64,000 nt of DNA from Lapidilactobacillus dextrinicus DSM 20335 (GCF_001436095.1 NZ_AYYK01000008.1:202714-266713); one strand, 5' to 3'; shown: positions 1 through 11,753, counted from the first letter of the stretch. Notes: generated from the sequence alone by a model not told the origin. Translations and numbers: made by a program.

Positions 1-2864
1 AATCAGTTTTTATCTAAAGAGTATTGAATGTAAATGATGAAATGGTCTTTCGAACAATGTATCGAACAATTGTTTTTATCTAAAGAGTATTGAATGTAAA
101 TTTCATAAATTTTTGAGTTGGAATTTTTGTCGCTTTGGTTTTTATCTAAAGAGTATTGAATGTAAATATCAATTCTTGTGCCAAATCAAAGAATAAGTTA
201 TTAGTTTTTATCTAAAGAGTATTGAATGTAAATCAAGGTTTCTCAAACATTATCTCAACGCCTGACGCTTGTTTTTATCTAAAGAGTATTGAATGTAAAT
301 TTAACACGACCGGCGCTAGTGTATTGCCACAGGTCAGTTTTTATCTAAAGAGTATTGAATGTAAATTACTTGTAGTATCTGATACATTCCAATCAGATTG
401 AGTTTTTATCTAAAGAGTATTGAATGTAAATATATGCGACAAAATCGCCGGGCGATTTCACGCAATTGTTTTTATCTAAAGAGTATTGAATGTAAATGAA
501 GGTTCGGACAAGCCGATTACGTTAAAGGGTTACAGTTTTTATCTAAAGAGTATTGAATGTAAATGATGTTGATACTGGCGAGCCATCAAAGCTAATGCCG
601 TTTTTATCTAAAGAGTATTGAATGTAAATTGCGTCAAGCTATGTACCATTTTGAAGACTTTGCAGTTTTTATCTAAAGAGTATTGAATGTAAATAAGTTC
701 CGCGCAATGGGTGATTATCAAGTCGCAACAGTTTTTATCTAAAGAGTATTGAATGTAAATTTCTATAATAAAATCTTAATTGAAGTTAAATAAATGTTTT
801 TATCTAAAGAGTATTGAATGTAAATGATTAACTTTGACCAGGTCTATCAGTGGTTACTCCACGTTTTTATCTAAAGAGTATTGAATGTAAATCGGTATCA
901 ATAACTGCGTATTCATTGACGTTATTAGGTTTTTATCTAAAGAGTATTGAATGTAAATTTCAACCCTGGTAGATTAGCCAAGGCACTACCCACGTTTTTA
1001 TCTAAAGAGTATTGAATGTAAATGTAGCAATATTAAGTGTACTCATGGCGACAGAAACTGTTTTTATCTAAAGAGTATTGAATGTAAATAAACCAAGTTG
1101 AGCATTCTGCGGACTAACAATATCGTTTTTATCTAAAGAGTATTGAATGTAAATAACAATCACCGGGCGCTTTCAGTCAGTTATGAACCGTTTTTATCTA
1201 AAGAGTATTGAATGTAAATCTCAAACATCTGAGTCACCTTGCCAATCTCTATGTTGTTTTTATCTAAAGAGTATTGAATGTAAATAATAGCTAAATTGTG
1301 AAGTAAGTACGGAACAACATTGTTTTTATCTAAAGAGTATTGAATGTAAATCGGTGAGTATCAACTGACCAATCTACATCAGTAAAGTTTTTATCTAAAG
1401 AGTATTGAATGTAAATAGCGATAAAATTAGCGGTTATAGTTTTTGGCAATCGTTTTTATCTAAAGAGTATTGAATGTAAATAAGAAAGAAATGCAACGTA
1501 TCGCTGATGAGCAAGACGTTTTTATCTAAAGAGTATTGAATGTAAATAACGGTAAAATCGCCAAACTGGTAGCTAATTTAGCGTTTTTATCTAAAGAGTA
1601 TTGAATGTAAATTCGATTGGTGCGTCATCAGTTAGAAAGGCATGCCCAGTTTTTATCTAAAGAGTATTGAATGTAAATTCAGGACTTTTAACGTTTCTAA
1701 CCTGAATAGCTGGTGTTTTTATCTAAAGAGTATTGAATGTAAATATTGAACGTTGGTTAGGATATGACATCTTGGGTTGAGTTTTTATCTAAAGAGTATT
1801 GAATGTAAATGAAGATGGTTCAGACCGCGTTTTGGGCTATGTAACTGTTTTTATCTAAAGAGTATTGAATGTAAATACGACAGGCTGGGAAACAACAATT
1901 CCAAGCGTAACTGTTTTTATCTAAAGAGTATTGAATGTAAATAAGCTTGCAAACTCAATAATCTCGTTGCGCTCGTTGGTTTTTATCTAAAGAGTATTGA
2001 ATGTAAATATTTAATGGATCAAATCGATAAAACGCCAAAAGAAAGTTTTTATCTAAAGAGTATTGAATGTAAATAGACTACTCGTCATCTTTGAGTAATC
2101 AACGCCAAGTTTTTATCTAAAGAGTATTGAATGTAAATTCGGCAACACGAATACCAAATTCCTTGACCAAATCATGTTTTTATCTAAAGAGTATTGAATG
2201 TAAATTTTATTGCACGTTTCTTGCAATCTACCAACCAAGTTGTTTTTATCTAAAGAGTATTGAATGTAAATTCGGCAACACGAATACCAAATTCCTTGAC
2301 CAAATCATGTTTTTATCTAAAGAGTATTGAATGTAAATTTTTTAAGGCTTCACCCATATCGCTTGCTTCAGCAGTTTTTATCTAAAGAGTATTGAATGTA
2401 AATCATTTAGCGTCCTGAATATTAACGTAGACTCGCTTCGTTTTTATCTAAAGAGTATTGAATGTAAATAAACTTAACAATGTGTTTATTGGCTTTTCGC
2501 CATTTCGTTTTTATCTAAAGAGTATTGAATGTAAATAAGTTAATGAATTTCAGTAGCCGTGGTGGTCATAAGTTTTTATCTAAAGAGTATTGAATGTAAA
2601 TAGGATTTCTTTGATGCTATTTCAAAGACCGGTACGGTTTTTATCTAAAGAGTATTGAATGTAAATTTGAAGTTGTTCAATATCAATATTATCCACTCGA
2701 TTGTTTTTATCTAAAGAGTATTGAATGTAAATTAGCTACCACCACTTCGGGGTTGGCGAATCCAAACATGTTTTTATCTAAAGAGTATTGAATGTAAATC
2801 AGCTTCGGTAGTTCAACAATCAATGAACATTTGTGTTTTTATCTAATAAGTTTTGAACATTCAT
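1..2864 (+). CRISPR. CRISPR array 1 (type I-B), 44 repeats in view, continues beyond the left edge
   Basis: The repeat is 30 nt, starting GTTTTTATCTAAAG and ending GAATGTAAAT, with spacers of 34-37 nt (period about 66). The first complete repeat is 6-35. I count 43 essentially identical repeats up to 2770-2799 and a strongly degenerate terminal copy at 2835-2864, giving 43 complete spacers. Bases 1-5 are the end of a further spacer, so the leader and newest spacers lie outside the window. The degenerate copy on the right and the ATTGAA-containing 3' end typical of I-B repeats both indicate transcription on the + strand with the cas genes at the old (trailer) end. The spacers at 2139-2175 and 2272-2308 are identical. 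Confidence 0.98.
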
Positions 2865-2893
2865 TGTTAAATAAATTGCAAGAATAGTATAAT
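2864..2893 (+). promoter_or_regulatory. Candidate promoter of cas4-cas1-cas2
   Basis: The -35 is TTGTTA (2864-2869) and the -10 is TATAAT (2888-2893), with an 18 bp spacer. It is the only good sigma-A match between the array and cas4. The first base of the -35 is the last base of the degenerate terminal repeat. Inferred from sequence only. Confidence 0.55.
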
Positions 2894-2960
2894 GAATTTA
2901 TAAGTGAATTTATGATCAATCGGTGAACGGTTATTCTCGATGTGGGAGTGTGATTTATTG

Positions 2961-3452
2961 ATGAGGGCAATAACTGGTGGGGATATTAACTATTATTTTG
3001 TGTGTCAGCGTAAGTTGTGGCTATCAACACATCAAGTGAGATTCGAAGCTGAGAATGAGCGGGTTCAACTTGGAAGTGTGTTGGATCAGGAGAGTTATCA
3101 GCGTGAGCATCATCAACGAATGATTGACGGTGTTGTTGCGATTGACTTTATTCAAAACTGGAAAATAGTGCACGAGGTAAAACAGTCACGCGCTATCGAA
3201 AAAGCTAGTGAATTCCAACTTAAATATTATATGTATTATCTAAAGAAAAAGGGTATAGCAATTGATCAGGGGGTTTTAGACTATCCAAAGTTAAAAGAAC
3301 GAATTGAATTACAACTCACACCAGAAGATGAGTTAGAAATCGATCAGGTTTTACATGCGATTAAGACAATAATTAATCAAGATGAGATGCCACCAAGAAC
3401 AAAGAAAAATATTTGTCGTTCATGCGCCTATCAAGAATTTTGCTTTAGTTAG
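2961..3452 (+). CDS. cas4: CRISPR-associated protein Cas4 (RecB-like nuclease)
   Basis: 163 residues. Cas4 is a RecB-family nuclease that trims prespacers and helps select PAM-adjacent ends together with Cas1-Cas2. The N-terminus has the family pattern ITGGDINYYFVCQRKLWL with the first cluster cysteine. The nuclease core shows an HEVK motif followed by QLKYYMYYL. The C-terminus ICRSCAYQEFC supplies three more cysteines, so all four [4Fe-4S] ligands are present. An in-frame ATG exists at 2940, but the ATG at 2961 (or TTG at 2958) follows a GGGAG sequence and gives the usual Cas4 N-terminus. First gene of a cas4-cas1-cas2 operon, 22 bp before cas1. Confidence 0.95.
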   Translation: MRAITGGDINYYFVCQRKLWLSTHQVRFEAENERVQLGSVLDQESYQREHHQRMIDGVVAIDFIQNWKIVHEVKQSRAIEKASEFQLKYYMYYLKKKGIAIDQGVLDYPKLKERIELQLTPEDELEIDQVLHAIKTIINQDEMPPRTKKNICRSCAYQEFCFS

Positions 3453-3474
3453 TCTATTTAGGGGTGAAGGCTGA

Positions 3475-4464
3475 ATGGAAAGCTACTATTTGTTTAGCAA
3501 TGGTGATTTAAAACGTAAAGATAATGTGGTTCGATTAACACGGCAAGATGGAAAATATAAAGACTTAAAAATTGAATTAACTCGGGATATTTTTTTATTT
3601 GGCGAAGTTTCAATGAATACAAAATGCTTAAACTTTTTGTCGCAAAATAATATTCCCTTACATCTTTTTAACTATTACGGTTACTATACAGGGAGTTTTT
3701 ATCCGCGTGAGGCTAATGTTTCAGGGAAATTGTTAATTAGGCAAGTTGCAGCGCAAACTGATAAAAAGAAGAGGCTTGAATTAGCACAAAAATTTGTTCA
3801 AGGAGCTGCACGTAACTGTTATCGTAACTTAAGTTACTATCATGGTCGGCATAAAGATGTTGGTGAAGCAATGAATCAGATGAAAGCACTCATTAAATTA
3901 ATTCCACGAACAAATGACGTTCAAGAATTAATGGGTGTTGAGGGTAATTTACACGCTATTTATTATTCTGCTTGGCCAGCAATTTTTAATATCGATACCG
4001 GGTTTACGACAAGAGTCCGTCGCCCGCCAGATAATATGGTTAACACATTGCTATCGTTTTTGAACATGCTAACTTATAGTGTTTGTTTATCGGAAATTTA
4101 TGTTAGTCAGCTTAATCCCACGATTAGTTACCTTCACGTTCCGTCTGAACGACGTTTTTCTTTATCACTAGATATTTCAGAGATTTTTAAACCATTATTA
4201 GTTGATCGCCTAATCTTTACATGTGTTAATAAACAAATCGTTACTGAATCAGATTTTGAAAATGGCTCAAATAATTGTTATTTAAAACAAGGTGCCCAAA
4301 GAAAAATTTTGGAACAATTTGATCAAAAATTAAAACAAACGATTATGTATGAACCTTTAGGTAGGAATGTATCTTATCGGTATTTAATTCGTTTAGAGTG
4401 TTATAAACTAATTAAAGATTTACTTCATGACGAACCATATAAACCATTTACGATGGGGTGGTGA
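3475..4464 (+). CDS. cas1: CRISPR-associated endonuclease/integrase Cas1 (I-B type)
   Basis: 329 residues, the usual length for type I-B Cas1. It is the metal-dependent integrase that, in complex with Cas2, inserts prespacers at the leader end of the array. Visible signatures are a beta-rich N-terminal domain (about residues 1-80) and the alpha-helical catalytic domain with E156 in ELMGVEGN, H221 in SYLHVPSERR, and acidic residues D233/E236 in SLDISEIFKPLLVDR. The start ATG follows a GGGGTGAAGG ribosome binding site. Its last codons overlap the GTG-rich ribosome binding region of cas2, consistent with translational coupling. Confidence 0.97.
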   Translation: MESYYLFSNGDLKRKDNVVRLTRQDGKYKDLKIELTRDIFLFGEVSMNTKCLNFLSQNNIPLHLFNYYGYYTGSFYPREANVSGKLLIRQVAAQTDKKKRLELAQKFVQGAARNCYRNLSYYHGRHKDVGEAMNQMKALIKLIPRTNDVQELMGVEGNLHAIYYSAWPAIFNIDTGFTTRVRRPPDNMVNTLLSFLNMLTYSVCLSEIYVSQLNPTISYLHVPSERRFSLSLDISEIFKPLLVDRLIFTCVNKQIVTESDFENGSNNCYLKQGAQRKILEQFDQKLKQTIMYEPLGRNVSYRYLIRLECYKLIKDLLHDEPYKPFTMGW

Positions 4465-4469
4465 TAAGG

Positions 4470-4751
4470 ATGTACGTCATTATTGTTTATGATATAAGTT
4501 TAGAAAATAAAGGCGCACGCGTTTTAAACCGTGTCTTCAAAATCTGTAAAAAATATTTAACGCATGTTCAATTATCTGTTTTTGAAGGTGAGTTAACACC
4601 AGCAAAATTGACAAAACTTAAAGCAGAGTTAAATCAGTATATTCGTGACGATTTAGACTCAATTATTATTTTCACGAATCAACGTTCAGAATGGCTTAAA
4701 AAAGAATATTTGGGACAAGATTTATCTGAGCAAACATCGGCCTTTTTCTAA
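4470..4751 (+). CDS. cas2: CRISPR-associated protein Cas2
   Basis: 93 residues. Small ferredoxin-fold protein that dimerises and bridges two Cas1 dimers during spacer acquisition. It begins MYVIIVYDIS, with the conserved aspartate at residue 8. The ATG at 4470 is preceded at good distance by GGGGTGGTG, which spans the end of cas1; upstream in-frame GTG codons at 4458 and 4461 are part of that ribosome binding site. Last gene of the adaptation operon. It is followed by about 160 bp without a gene and then a terminator at 4912-4945. Confidence 0.95.
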   Translation: MYVIIVYDISLENKGARVLNRVFKICKKYLTHVQLSVFEGELTPAKLTKLKAELNQYIRDDLDSIIIFTNQRSEWLKKEYLGQDLSEQTSAFF

Positions 4752-4911
4752 GACAATATAAAAATGAAGCACTGTAAATAATGTCGCAATATGATAAGAT
4801 AGACAACGTTAATCTAACGATTTTGTTGGAATGTAAAAAAGTATTTCTTTAATATGGAAACTTGCTTATCTAATTAGTGTGGGATGTTTGTAGTGTTATG
4901 TATTTTAATAT

Positions 4912-4945
4912 AAAAAGTCGCTCATTAAATGAGCGACTTTTTTAT
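4912..4945 (+). terminator. Rho-independent terminator after cas4-cas1-cas2
   Basis: Perfect stem GTCGCTCAT / ATGAGCGAC (plus A-T pairs) with a 3 nt loop and a run of seven T. It separates the adaptation operon from the interference operon. Confidence 0.88.
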
Positions 4946-4957
4946 TAGAATTAGTTC

Positions 4958-4985
4958 TTGTGTTTTTCTTAATAAAGTGTATTAT
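4958..4985 (+). promoter_or_regulatory. Candidate promoter of the cas6-cas3 operon
   Basis: TTGTGT (4958-4963), 16 bp spacer, TATTAT (4980-4985), placed just after the terminator and about 55 bp before cas6. Moderate match only. Confidence 0.4.
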
Positions 4986-5039
4986 ATAGTTGTAGTTATT
5001 TAAAGAATTACTTAGGATCAAAAACAGAGGTGGTAAGCA

Positions 5040-5792
5040 TTGAGATTTACAGTTGAATTAACTTTAAACTCAACAAAAGAGAGTATCCTTCTTGCGCCGG
5101 GTTATCAGTCTTCGCTGGTTTCATTACTAAAGTCAGCATTAGAAGTAGTTAACCCAGAGTACTTCAAGGATTTATATGAGAATGGTAATCCGATGAAACT
5201 GTACACATTTGGTGTTTATTTTCCTAATGCCAAATTCACACATGAAGGTGTTGAACTGGAGGGTGAGAATGTTAAGTTAATTTGGAATTTTTCCTGCATT
5301 GAACCACGAATGGCAATGGTGTTTTATAACGGCATATTGTCAATTAAACAAACCGTTAATCAGCATCCGCGTCGATTAATTGGTTCAACACTGATCACTG
5401 ATGTGAAAATTCATCAAATTAATTTACCAACTATTACCAGTAACACAATCACAATTAGAACACTTTCACCGATTGTATCACGCGATCATCAAGCTAAGGA
5501 TAAGGATTGGTTCTACTCATATAAAGACCCAGAGTTTATTCAAATGCTTAAACGAACGATGACGACCAAATATGAATCTTTCTTTGGTAGACTAACTCCA
5601 GCAATTATTGATAATTTTGAGGTCACGCCTATTCAGCCTAAGAAAAATGTGGTGAAATCTTATGAGAAGTGGGTCGAATGTTCGGCTGGTGTGTATGTTT
5701 TAAAAGGCCAACCAGAGTTATTAGAATTAATTCGTGATGGTGGGTTAGGCAGTCGTACTGGACTGGGGTTCGGCATGGTTGAAGTGATTTAA
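5040..5792 (+). CDS. cas6: CRISPR-associated endoribonuclease Cas6
   Basis: 250 residues. Cas6 cuts the pre-crRNA inside each repeat, leaving an 8 nt repeat-derived 5' handle. The fold is a duplicated ferredoxin/RAMP fold; the glycine-rich loop typical of Cas6 is seen at the C-terminus (GGLGSRTGLGFG, about residues 234-245). The start is a TTG: no ATG is in frame nearby, and AGAGGTGG lies about 8 nt upstream. First gene of the interference operon, 24 bp before cas8. Processing of both arrays is the expected role because their repeats differ by one base only. Confidence 0.93.
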   Translation: MRFTVELTLNSTKESILLAPGYQSSLVSLLKSALEVVNPEYFKDLYENGNPMKLYTFGVYFPNAKFTHEGVELEGENVKLIWNFSCIEPRMAMVFYNGILSIKQTVNQHPRRLIGSTLITDVKIHQINLPTITSNTITIRTLSPIVSRDHQAKDKDWFYSYKDPEFIQMLKRTMTTKYESFFGRLTPAIIDNFEVTPIQPKKNVVKSYEKWVECSAGVYVLKGQPELLELIRDGGLGSRTGLGFGMVEVI

Positions 5793-5816
5793 ATTAAGAG
5801 AAAGGAGATTTAGTTA

Positions 5817-7196
5817 ATGGAACAAGCTGAAACCATTCAATTTACTATGAATGATTGGTTAAGTAATGCTGGGATTGTTGGCCTTCATAATATTTTGGCT
5901 AATGCTGATTTAAGCCCGCGTGAAAATGAGAACGTTTTATCTATGGATACCACTGATTTAGATGATTTTGCACATTATTATTTTAAATTCTTTTTGGATC
6001 AGTATCAGTCCTTATCTAGTTATGCCAAAATTATGGCTTATCAAGAAAAGTTCAATCATTGGCAACAGACTGATTATGAAGACTTTAGTGCTGAAGATTA
6101 TGCCGATTTTAAAGATTATATTCAAAATACACTTAAATATTACGCTAAAGCGAATAGCTTTAAGAAAATCTATCCGTTGGTAATTAATCATTTGGATGTT
6201 ATTCAGGCAACAAAAGAGTTACCCAAGCTGATCAATTTGACACAAAAAAATAATTTTAAGGTTAAGCGTCCTGAAATTATTGAGTTAATGAAGGAAATAT
6301 CGCAGCAATTAAAGCCGATTTATGATTATTTTACGGCACCTGATGCTAAAAAATATTTCCCCGTTTTAAGTACGCTATACACAGTTGTTAATAATACTTG
6401 GACTAACATATCTTATTTTAATCGTTCTAATAAAGAACCAGATTTTTATATAGCATATGAAAAAACGTTTGTTGATCCAGTACGTGAATATTTAACTATC
6501 GATCATTCAAAAGATAAATATCACTGTAGTAATTGCAACCGCCCAGTCACTAAAACGGATTTATCCTATACTTTTTTAAATGATATGGGATTTGACACTG
6601 CACGCAAAACTTCAAACGTTTGGGATTTCAACAATGATTTAACGATTTGCCCAATTTGTCAGTTGATGTACAGCTGTTCTTCTGCTGGTTTTAATTTTAT
6701 TTATGGGCATGGACTTTTTGTGAATAGTAATAATAATATTGATGAATTGATCAGTATCAATCGAAAAATTAATCAGGAAATCTGGCAATCATCAGATGAT
6801 AAGCGGCAAGTAACTCCGTACGCGGCGATGATTCGTACGTTAACGGAACAGCAACTTAAGGATAAAGAATATGTTTTGGATGATGTTCAAGTGATTGAAT
6901 ATGAGAATGAGCATTATCGGTTTAATATTTTGCCACGGAATATTGTTCGTTTATTTAAAAAAGACGCCGCTAGTTTTAATCGATTACGCGGCGCTAACTA
7001 TTCGCTTAATGGTACGCGACATTATGTTTATGAAGAGGTCGCCGACCATGTTTTAAATAGTCAAAATTTATATTTATATGTAAACCAAATTTTAAAAATC
7101 TATTTAAGTCAACCAACTGCAGTATTTATTCAGGCGGAGCAAGTTGATGCCTTATTAAAAATTAATCATGATTTTTTGGAAGGGATGAAGAATTAA
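5817..7196 (+). CDS. cas8b1: Type I-B CRISPR large subunit Cas8b1/Cst1 (CXXC-CXXC type), shortened at the C-terminus
   Basis: 459 residues. Large subunit of the Cascade surveillance complex, expected to recognise the PAM and contact Cas3. The hallmark of the Cst1 family, two CXXC pairs, is present: C237/C240 (HCSNC) and C278/C281 (ICPIC), probably a zinc site. Start ATG follows AAAGGAG. It ends at TAA 7194-7196, whose last A is the first base of the next ORF. Family members I recall are longer, and the missing C-terminal helical region seems to be the following 109-residue gene. Identification of the family is firm; the reading as a natural split rather than a sequencing frameshift is an inference. 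Confidence 0.9.
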   Translation: MEQAETIQFTMNDWLSNAGIVGLHNILANADLSPRENENVLSMDTTDLDDFAHYYFKFFLDQYQSLSSYAKIMAYQEKFNHWQQTDYEDFSAEDYADFKDYIQNTLKYYAKANSFKKIYPLVINHLDVIQATKELPKLINLTQKNNFKVKRPEIIELMKEISQQLKPIYDYFTAPDAKKYFPVLSTLYTVVNNTWTNISYFNRSNKEPDFYIAYEKTFVDPVREYLTIDHSKDKYHCSNCNRPVTKTDLSYTFLNDMGFDTARKTSNVWDFNNDLTICPICQLMYSCSSAGFNFIYGHGLFVNSNNNIDELISINRKINQEIWQSSDDKRQVTPYAAMIRTLTEQQLKDKEYVLDDVQVIEYENEHYRFNILPRNIVRLFKKDAASFNRLRGANYSLNGTRHYVYEEVADHVLNSQNLYLYVNQILKIYLSQPTAVFIQAEQVDALLKINHDFLEGMKN

Positions 7197-7524
7197 TGAC
7201 TGAAGAAAAGGTAACCGATTCCACAGCAATTGCCGATATTCGCAAGCAAGGCTATTTTTTGCAGAAAGCATATGAGGGCAACAATATTAAAAAAGTTAAT
7301 GGTATCGCTCTAAAGTTATTAGATGACTTACGAGCTAATAATCGTGACTTATTTATGAATCGAGTTTTGAATTCATATATGTATGCTAATAAACCAATTC
7401 CACAATTTTTTGATCAAATATTTGATTCTGATGAGCGATTTCAAGAAATTGGCTTGGCTTTTACAGCTGGCTTGATTGCTGTAATTCCAGGTAAAAATGA
7501 AGGAAAAAATAAGGAGGCAGAATA

Positions 7525-7525
<1 letters not shown>
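7196..7525 (+). CDS. Separately encoded small subunit (Cas11-like; C-terminal part of Cst1)
   Basis: 109 residues, predicted mostly helical, ending in a lysine/glutamate-rich tail. It overlaps cas8 by one base (TAATG) and cas7 by one base (TAATG), so all three are translationally coupled. Content such as IRKQGYFLQKAYEG, KVNGIALKLLDDLR and FQEIGLAFTAGLI looks like the C-terminal domain of Cst1-type large subunits, which in related type I systems is made separately as Cas11 from an internal start. Here it has its own start codon in a different frame from cas8. Expected to form the belly filament of Cascade. It could alternatively be the result of a recent or artefactual frameshift in a single cas8 gene. 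Confidence 0.7.
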
Positions 7526-9184
<1,659 letters not shown>

Positions 9185-9198
9185 CAGTGGAGGCAGTT

Positions 9199-11559
9199 AT
9201 GAAGTTTTTAGCTAAGTCAAAAGATAAGGCTGGTCATGAGGAAACAATTGTTGAACATACTAATGAATTGCTAAACCAACTTGCTTATTTGAAAACATTA
9301 TATCCGCAAGCTTTATCCAGTGAAGGCTGGGAATTACTCGAAGTTGCTTGTGTTGATCACGATTTAGGAAAAATGAATCTTAAATTTCAGGAAAAACTTC
9401 AAAGTCATCAGACAATGTTAGCTGGAGAAATACCTCATGCGTTGCTAAGTATTACATTATTGAACAGAAAGCAGTTAGAATCTATTTATGCAAAGAAGGA
9501 TGTCTCGGCTTTATATAAGGCTATTGCTTTCCATCATTATCGAGATTTAAGTAAGTATAATTCTCTGGATTATAAAACTGAGAGATTGAAGCTTAATGAA
9601 ATGGCTTTAAAATTTCCGTTTAGCCAGATTAAGAGCAAACATCAATTACTTTTAGATCCGGGTGAAACTACTCCACCGCCATCAAAGTATTTTAATTTAG
9701 AAACACGAGCAAGAAATAATGATCGTTTTCTTAATTATGATCTGTACGTCATGTTGAAAGGGCTTCTGAACCGTATTGATTACGCGGCAAGTGGCCATTA
9801 TGATGTTGAAAAACCAGCCGGTGCGTTACAGCCAGCCTTATTGAAAAACACATTGCAAAAATGGCGTGAGCATAATCCTAATGCTGATTGGAATAAGATG
9901 CAACGCTACGTACTCGAGCATCGCCAGGATAATCTGATTATTCGAGCACAAACGGGTATGGGAAAAACTGAAGCAGCATTATTGTGGGCCGCCGATGATA
10001 AAACCTTTTTCACATTACCTTTAAGAATTGCAATTGACAGTATTTATACACGTTTATCAACCAAAGTTTTTACTCAGAAAACAGCTCCAGATAATATTGG
10101 TAAGCTAGATTCGGATACGGATGAGTTTATGCTCAGCTTGGCTGGGCAAATGGATTCGGACGAGTTAGAAGTATATGGGGCACAATTAAAAAGCTGGTCA
10201 TTGCCCTTAACGATTACGACATTAGATCAGGTCTTTAATTTTGTTTATCATTATATTAATTTTGAAATGAAGTTAGCTACGCTTAGTTATAGCAAAGTTA
10301 TTATTGATGAAATTCAAATGTACGATGAGAATTTGTTGGCCTATATTATTTATGGGCTAGGTGAAATTCTACGAATGGGTGGTCATTTTATGATTATGAC
10401 CGCAACTTTACCAGAATTCGTTGTTGATTTGTTGTGTCAAAATAAAGACTTTAGGGATGTTATTGAACAAACCGGCCAGCTACCTTATAAGAAACCTGAA
10501 CCATTTATTAAAAACGACGCACCGCTACGTCATAATATTAAAATTGAGCGAAATAACATTAATGCTGAAAAAATTTTAACTGTATTTGACCATAATAAGG
10601 TGTTGGTTGTCTGCAATACGATTCAGTGTGCAATCAAAATATATAATGAAATCCTGACCAGTGGTATTAATAAAGATAAGGTTCATTTAATCCATAGTCA
10701 CTTTATTCATGCCGACCGAATGAAAAAACAAACTGAGATTTTAGAATTTGGTGATATTCATACTCATGATGACGGTATTTGGATTGGTACACAGATATTG
10801 GAAGCGTCACTAGATTTAGATTTTGATGTTTTATTGACGGAGCTATCTGAACTTAATGGACTGTTTCAACGAATGGGGCGTTGTTATCGTAATCGTGATA
10901 CAGCACCGTTAGGAACTAATGTTTTTGTGTTTGTAGGGACTGATGATATCTATCCAAGTGGAATTAAGTATGTTGTTGATGCAGGCTTCTTCAAACTATC
11001 GCGCATGTTTTTAATGCGACAAGGCGACGGTCCTCTTAACGAAGCAACTAAGATGAACTTAGTTGAAACGACTTATACAACGGATAATATTAAAGAATAT
11101 TCCAGTCAATATTATCAGCGTTTAAATAAAACGATGGTCTATTTACAAGACATTGCTAATGACGGTAAAACAAAAAGCGAAGTAGATATGTTATTTCGCG
11201 GTATTGATTCAAAGAACGTTATTCCGCAAAGTGTGTACGTTGAACATGAAGAAACAATTAGGCAAGCATACGAGATACTGACAACACCGATGCGTGAATT
11301 AAGTAAAAATGGTAATGAAAATCCTAGAAATATGAAATCAGCGGCGATTGTCACGATAAAGAATTTTTTAGTGCCAATTTCTAACTATCAGTATAAAAAA
11401 CTCAAAGATAACAATCGGATTGACCTTGACCGATTAGCAAAAAAGCAAAGCAATTTTCATTATTTGATTGCTGATGTTCCATATGATGATGAAATTGGTT
11501 TGCAAATGCCAACAATTAATGTTAATGATTTTGTTAACGAATATTCCAATATTTTTTAG
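9199..11559 (+). CDS. cas3: CRISPR-associated nuclease/helicase Cas3
   Basis: 786 residues. Recruited to Cascade after target binding, it unwinds and degrades DNA. N-terminal HD nuclease domain: VDHDLGKMN (HD near residues 54-55), PHALLS and FHHYRD. Superfamily 2 helicase: Walker A AQTGMGKTE (about 250-257), DEIQ box in VIIDEIQMYD (about 370-373), MTATLP, and motif VI QRMGRCYR. The HD and helicase domains are in one polypeptide in the usual order. The ORF is open from GTG 9187, but GTGGAGG there is the ribosome binding site for ATG 9199. Last gene of the interference operon; array 2 follows after about 195 bp. Confidence 0.96.
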   Translation: MKFLAKSKDKAGHEETIVEHTNELLNQLAYLKTLYPQALSSEGWELLEVACVDHDLGKMNLKFQEKLQSHQTMLAGEIPHALLSITLLNRKQLESIYAKKDVSALYKAIAFHHYRDLSKYNSLDYKTERLKLNEMALKFPFSQIKSKHQLLLDPGETTPPPSKYFNLETRARNNDRFLNYDLYVMLKGLLNRIDYAASGHYDVEKPAGALQPALLKNTLQKWREHNPNADWNKMQRYVLEHRQDNLIIRAQTGMGKTEAALLWAADDKTFFTLPLRIAIDSIYTRLSTKVFTQKTAPDNIGKLDSDTDEFMLSLAGQMDSDELEVYGAQLKSWSLPLTITTLDQVFNFVYHYINFEMKLATLSYSKVIIDEIQMYDENLLAYIIYGLGEILRMGGHFMIMTATLPEFVVDLLCQNKDFRDVIEQTGQLPYKKPEPFIKNDAPLRHNIKIERNNINAEKILTVFDHNKVLVVCNTIQCAIKIYNEILTSGINKDKVHLIHSHFIHADRMKKQTEILEFGDIHTHDDGIWIGTQILEASLDLDFDVLLTELSELNGLFQRMGRCYRNRDTAPLGTNVFVFVGTDDIYPSGIKYVVDAGFFKLSRMFLMRQGDGPLNEATKMNLVETTYTTDNIKEYSSQYYQRLNKTMVYLQDIANDGKTKSEVDMLFRGIDSKNVIPQSVYVEHEETIRQAYEILTTPMRELSKNGNENPRNMKSAAIVTIKNFLVPISNYQYKKLKDNNRIDLDRLAKKQSNFHYLIADVPYDDEIGLQMPTINVNDFVNEYSNIF

Positions 11560-11753
11560 CTAAATTTTGTTTTAAATATCTGTCGATGTTCATTACCGTA
11601 AATTTATCAAGAGATCGACAGACATGGAAAACATTGTTATTTTAGGAATTGTTCAGTAAATATTGGACTGAGCAATTCTTTTATAGATAAATTTTAAAGA
11701 TTGACAGATTCTATGCTGCGGTTCCATCTAGAGTAAGGAGTTTTGGAACCGTG
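11560..11753 (+). promoter_or_regulatory. Leader region of CRISPR array 2
   Basis: AT-rich 194 bp between cas3 and the first repeat of array 2, on the side opposite the degenerate repeat, so it should be the leader. It contains three inverted repeats: CTGTCGAT/ATCGACAG (11580-11621), the terminator-like hairpin at 11645-11682, and CGGTTCCA/TGGAACCG (11719-11751), which ends two bases before the first repeat. A TTGACA occurs at 11701-11706 but no matching -10 is convincing. Confidence 0.55.
11645..11682 (+). terminator. Probable terminator after cas3 / leader hairpin of array 2
   Basis: GGAATTGTTCAG pairs with CTGAGCAATTCT (one G-U), followed by a T-rich TTCTTTTA. It may end cas transcription before array 2, or be part of the array leader. 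Confidence 0.5.

Noticed and set aside
2127..2330. Open reading frame inside array 1
   Set aside because: It translates CRISPR repeats and spacers in one frame and has no ribosome binding site.
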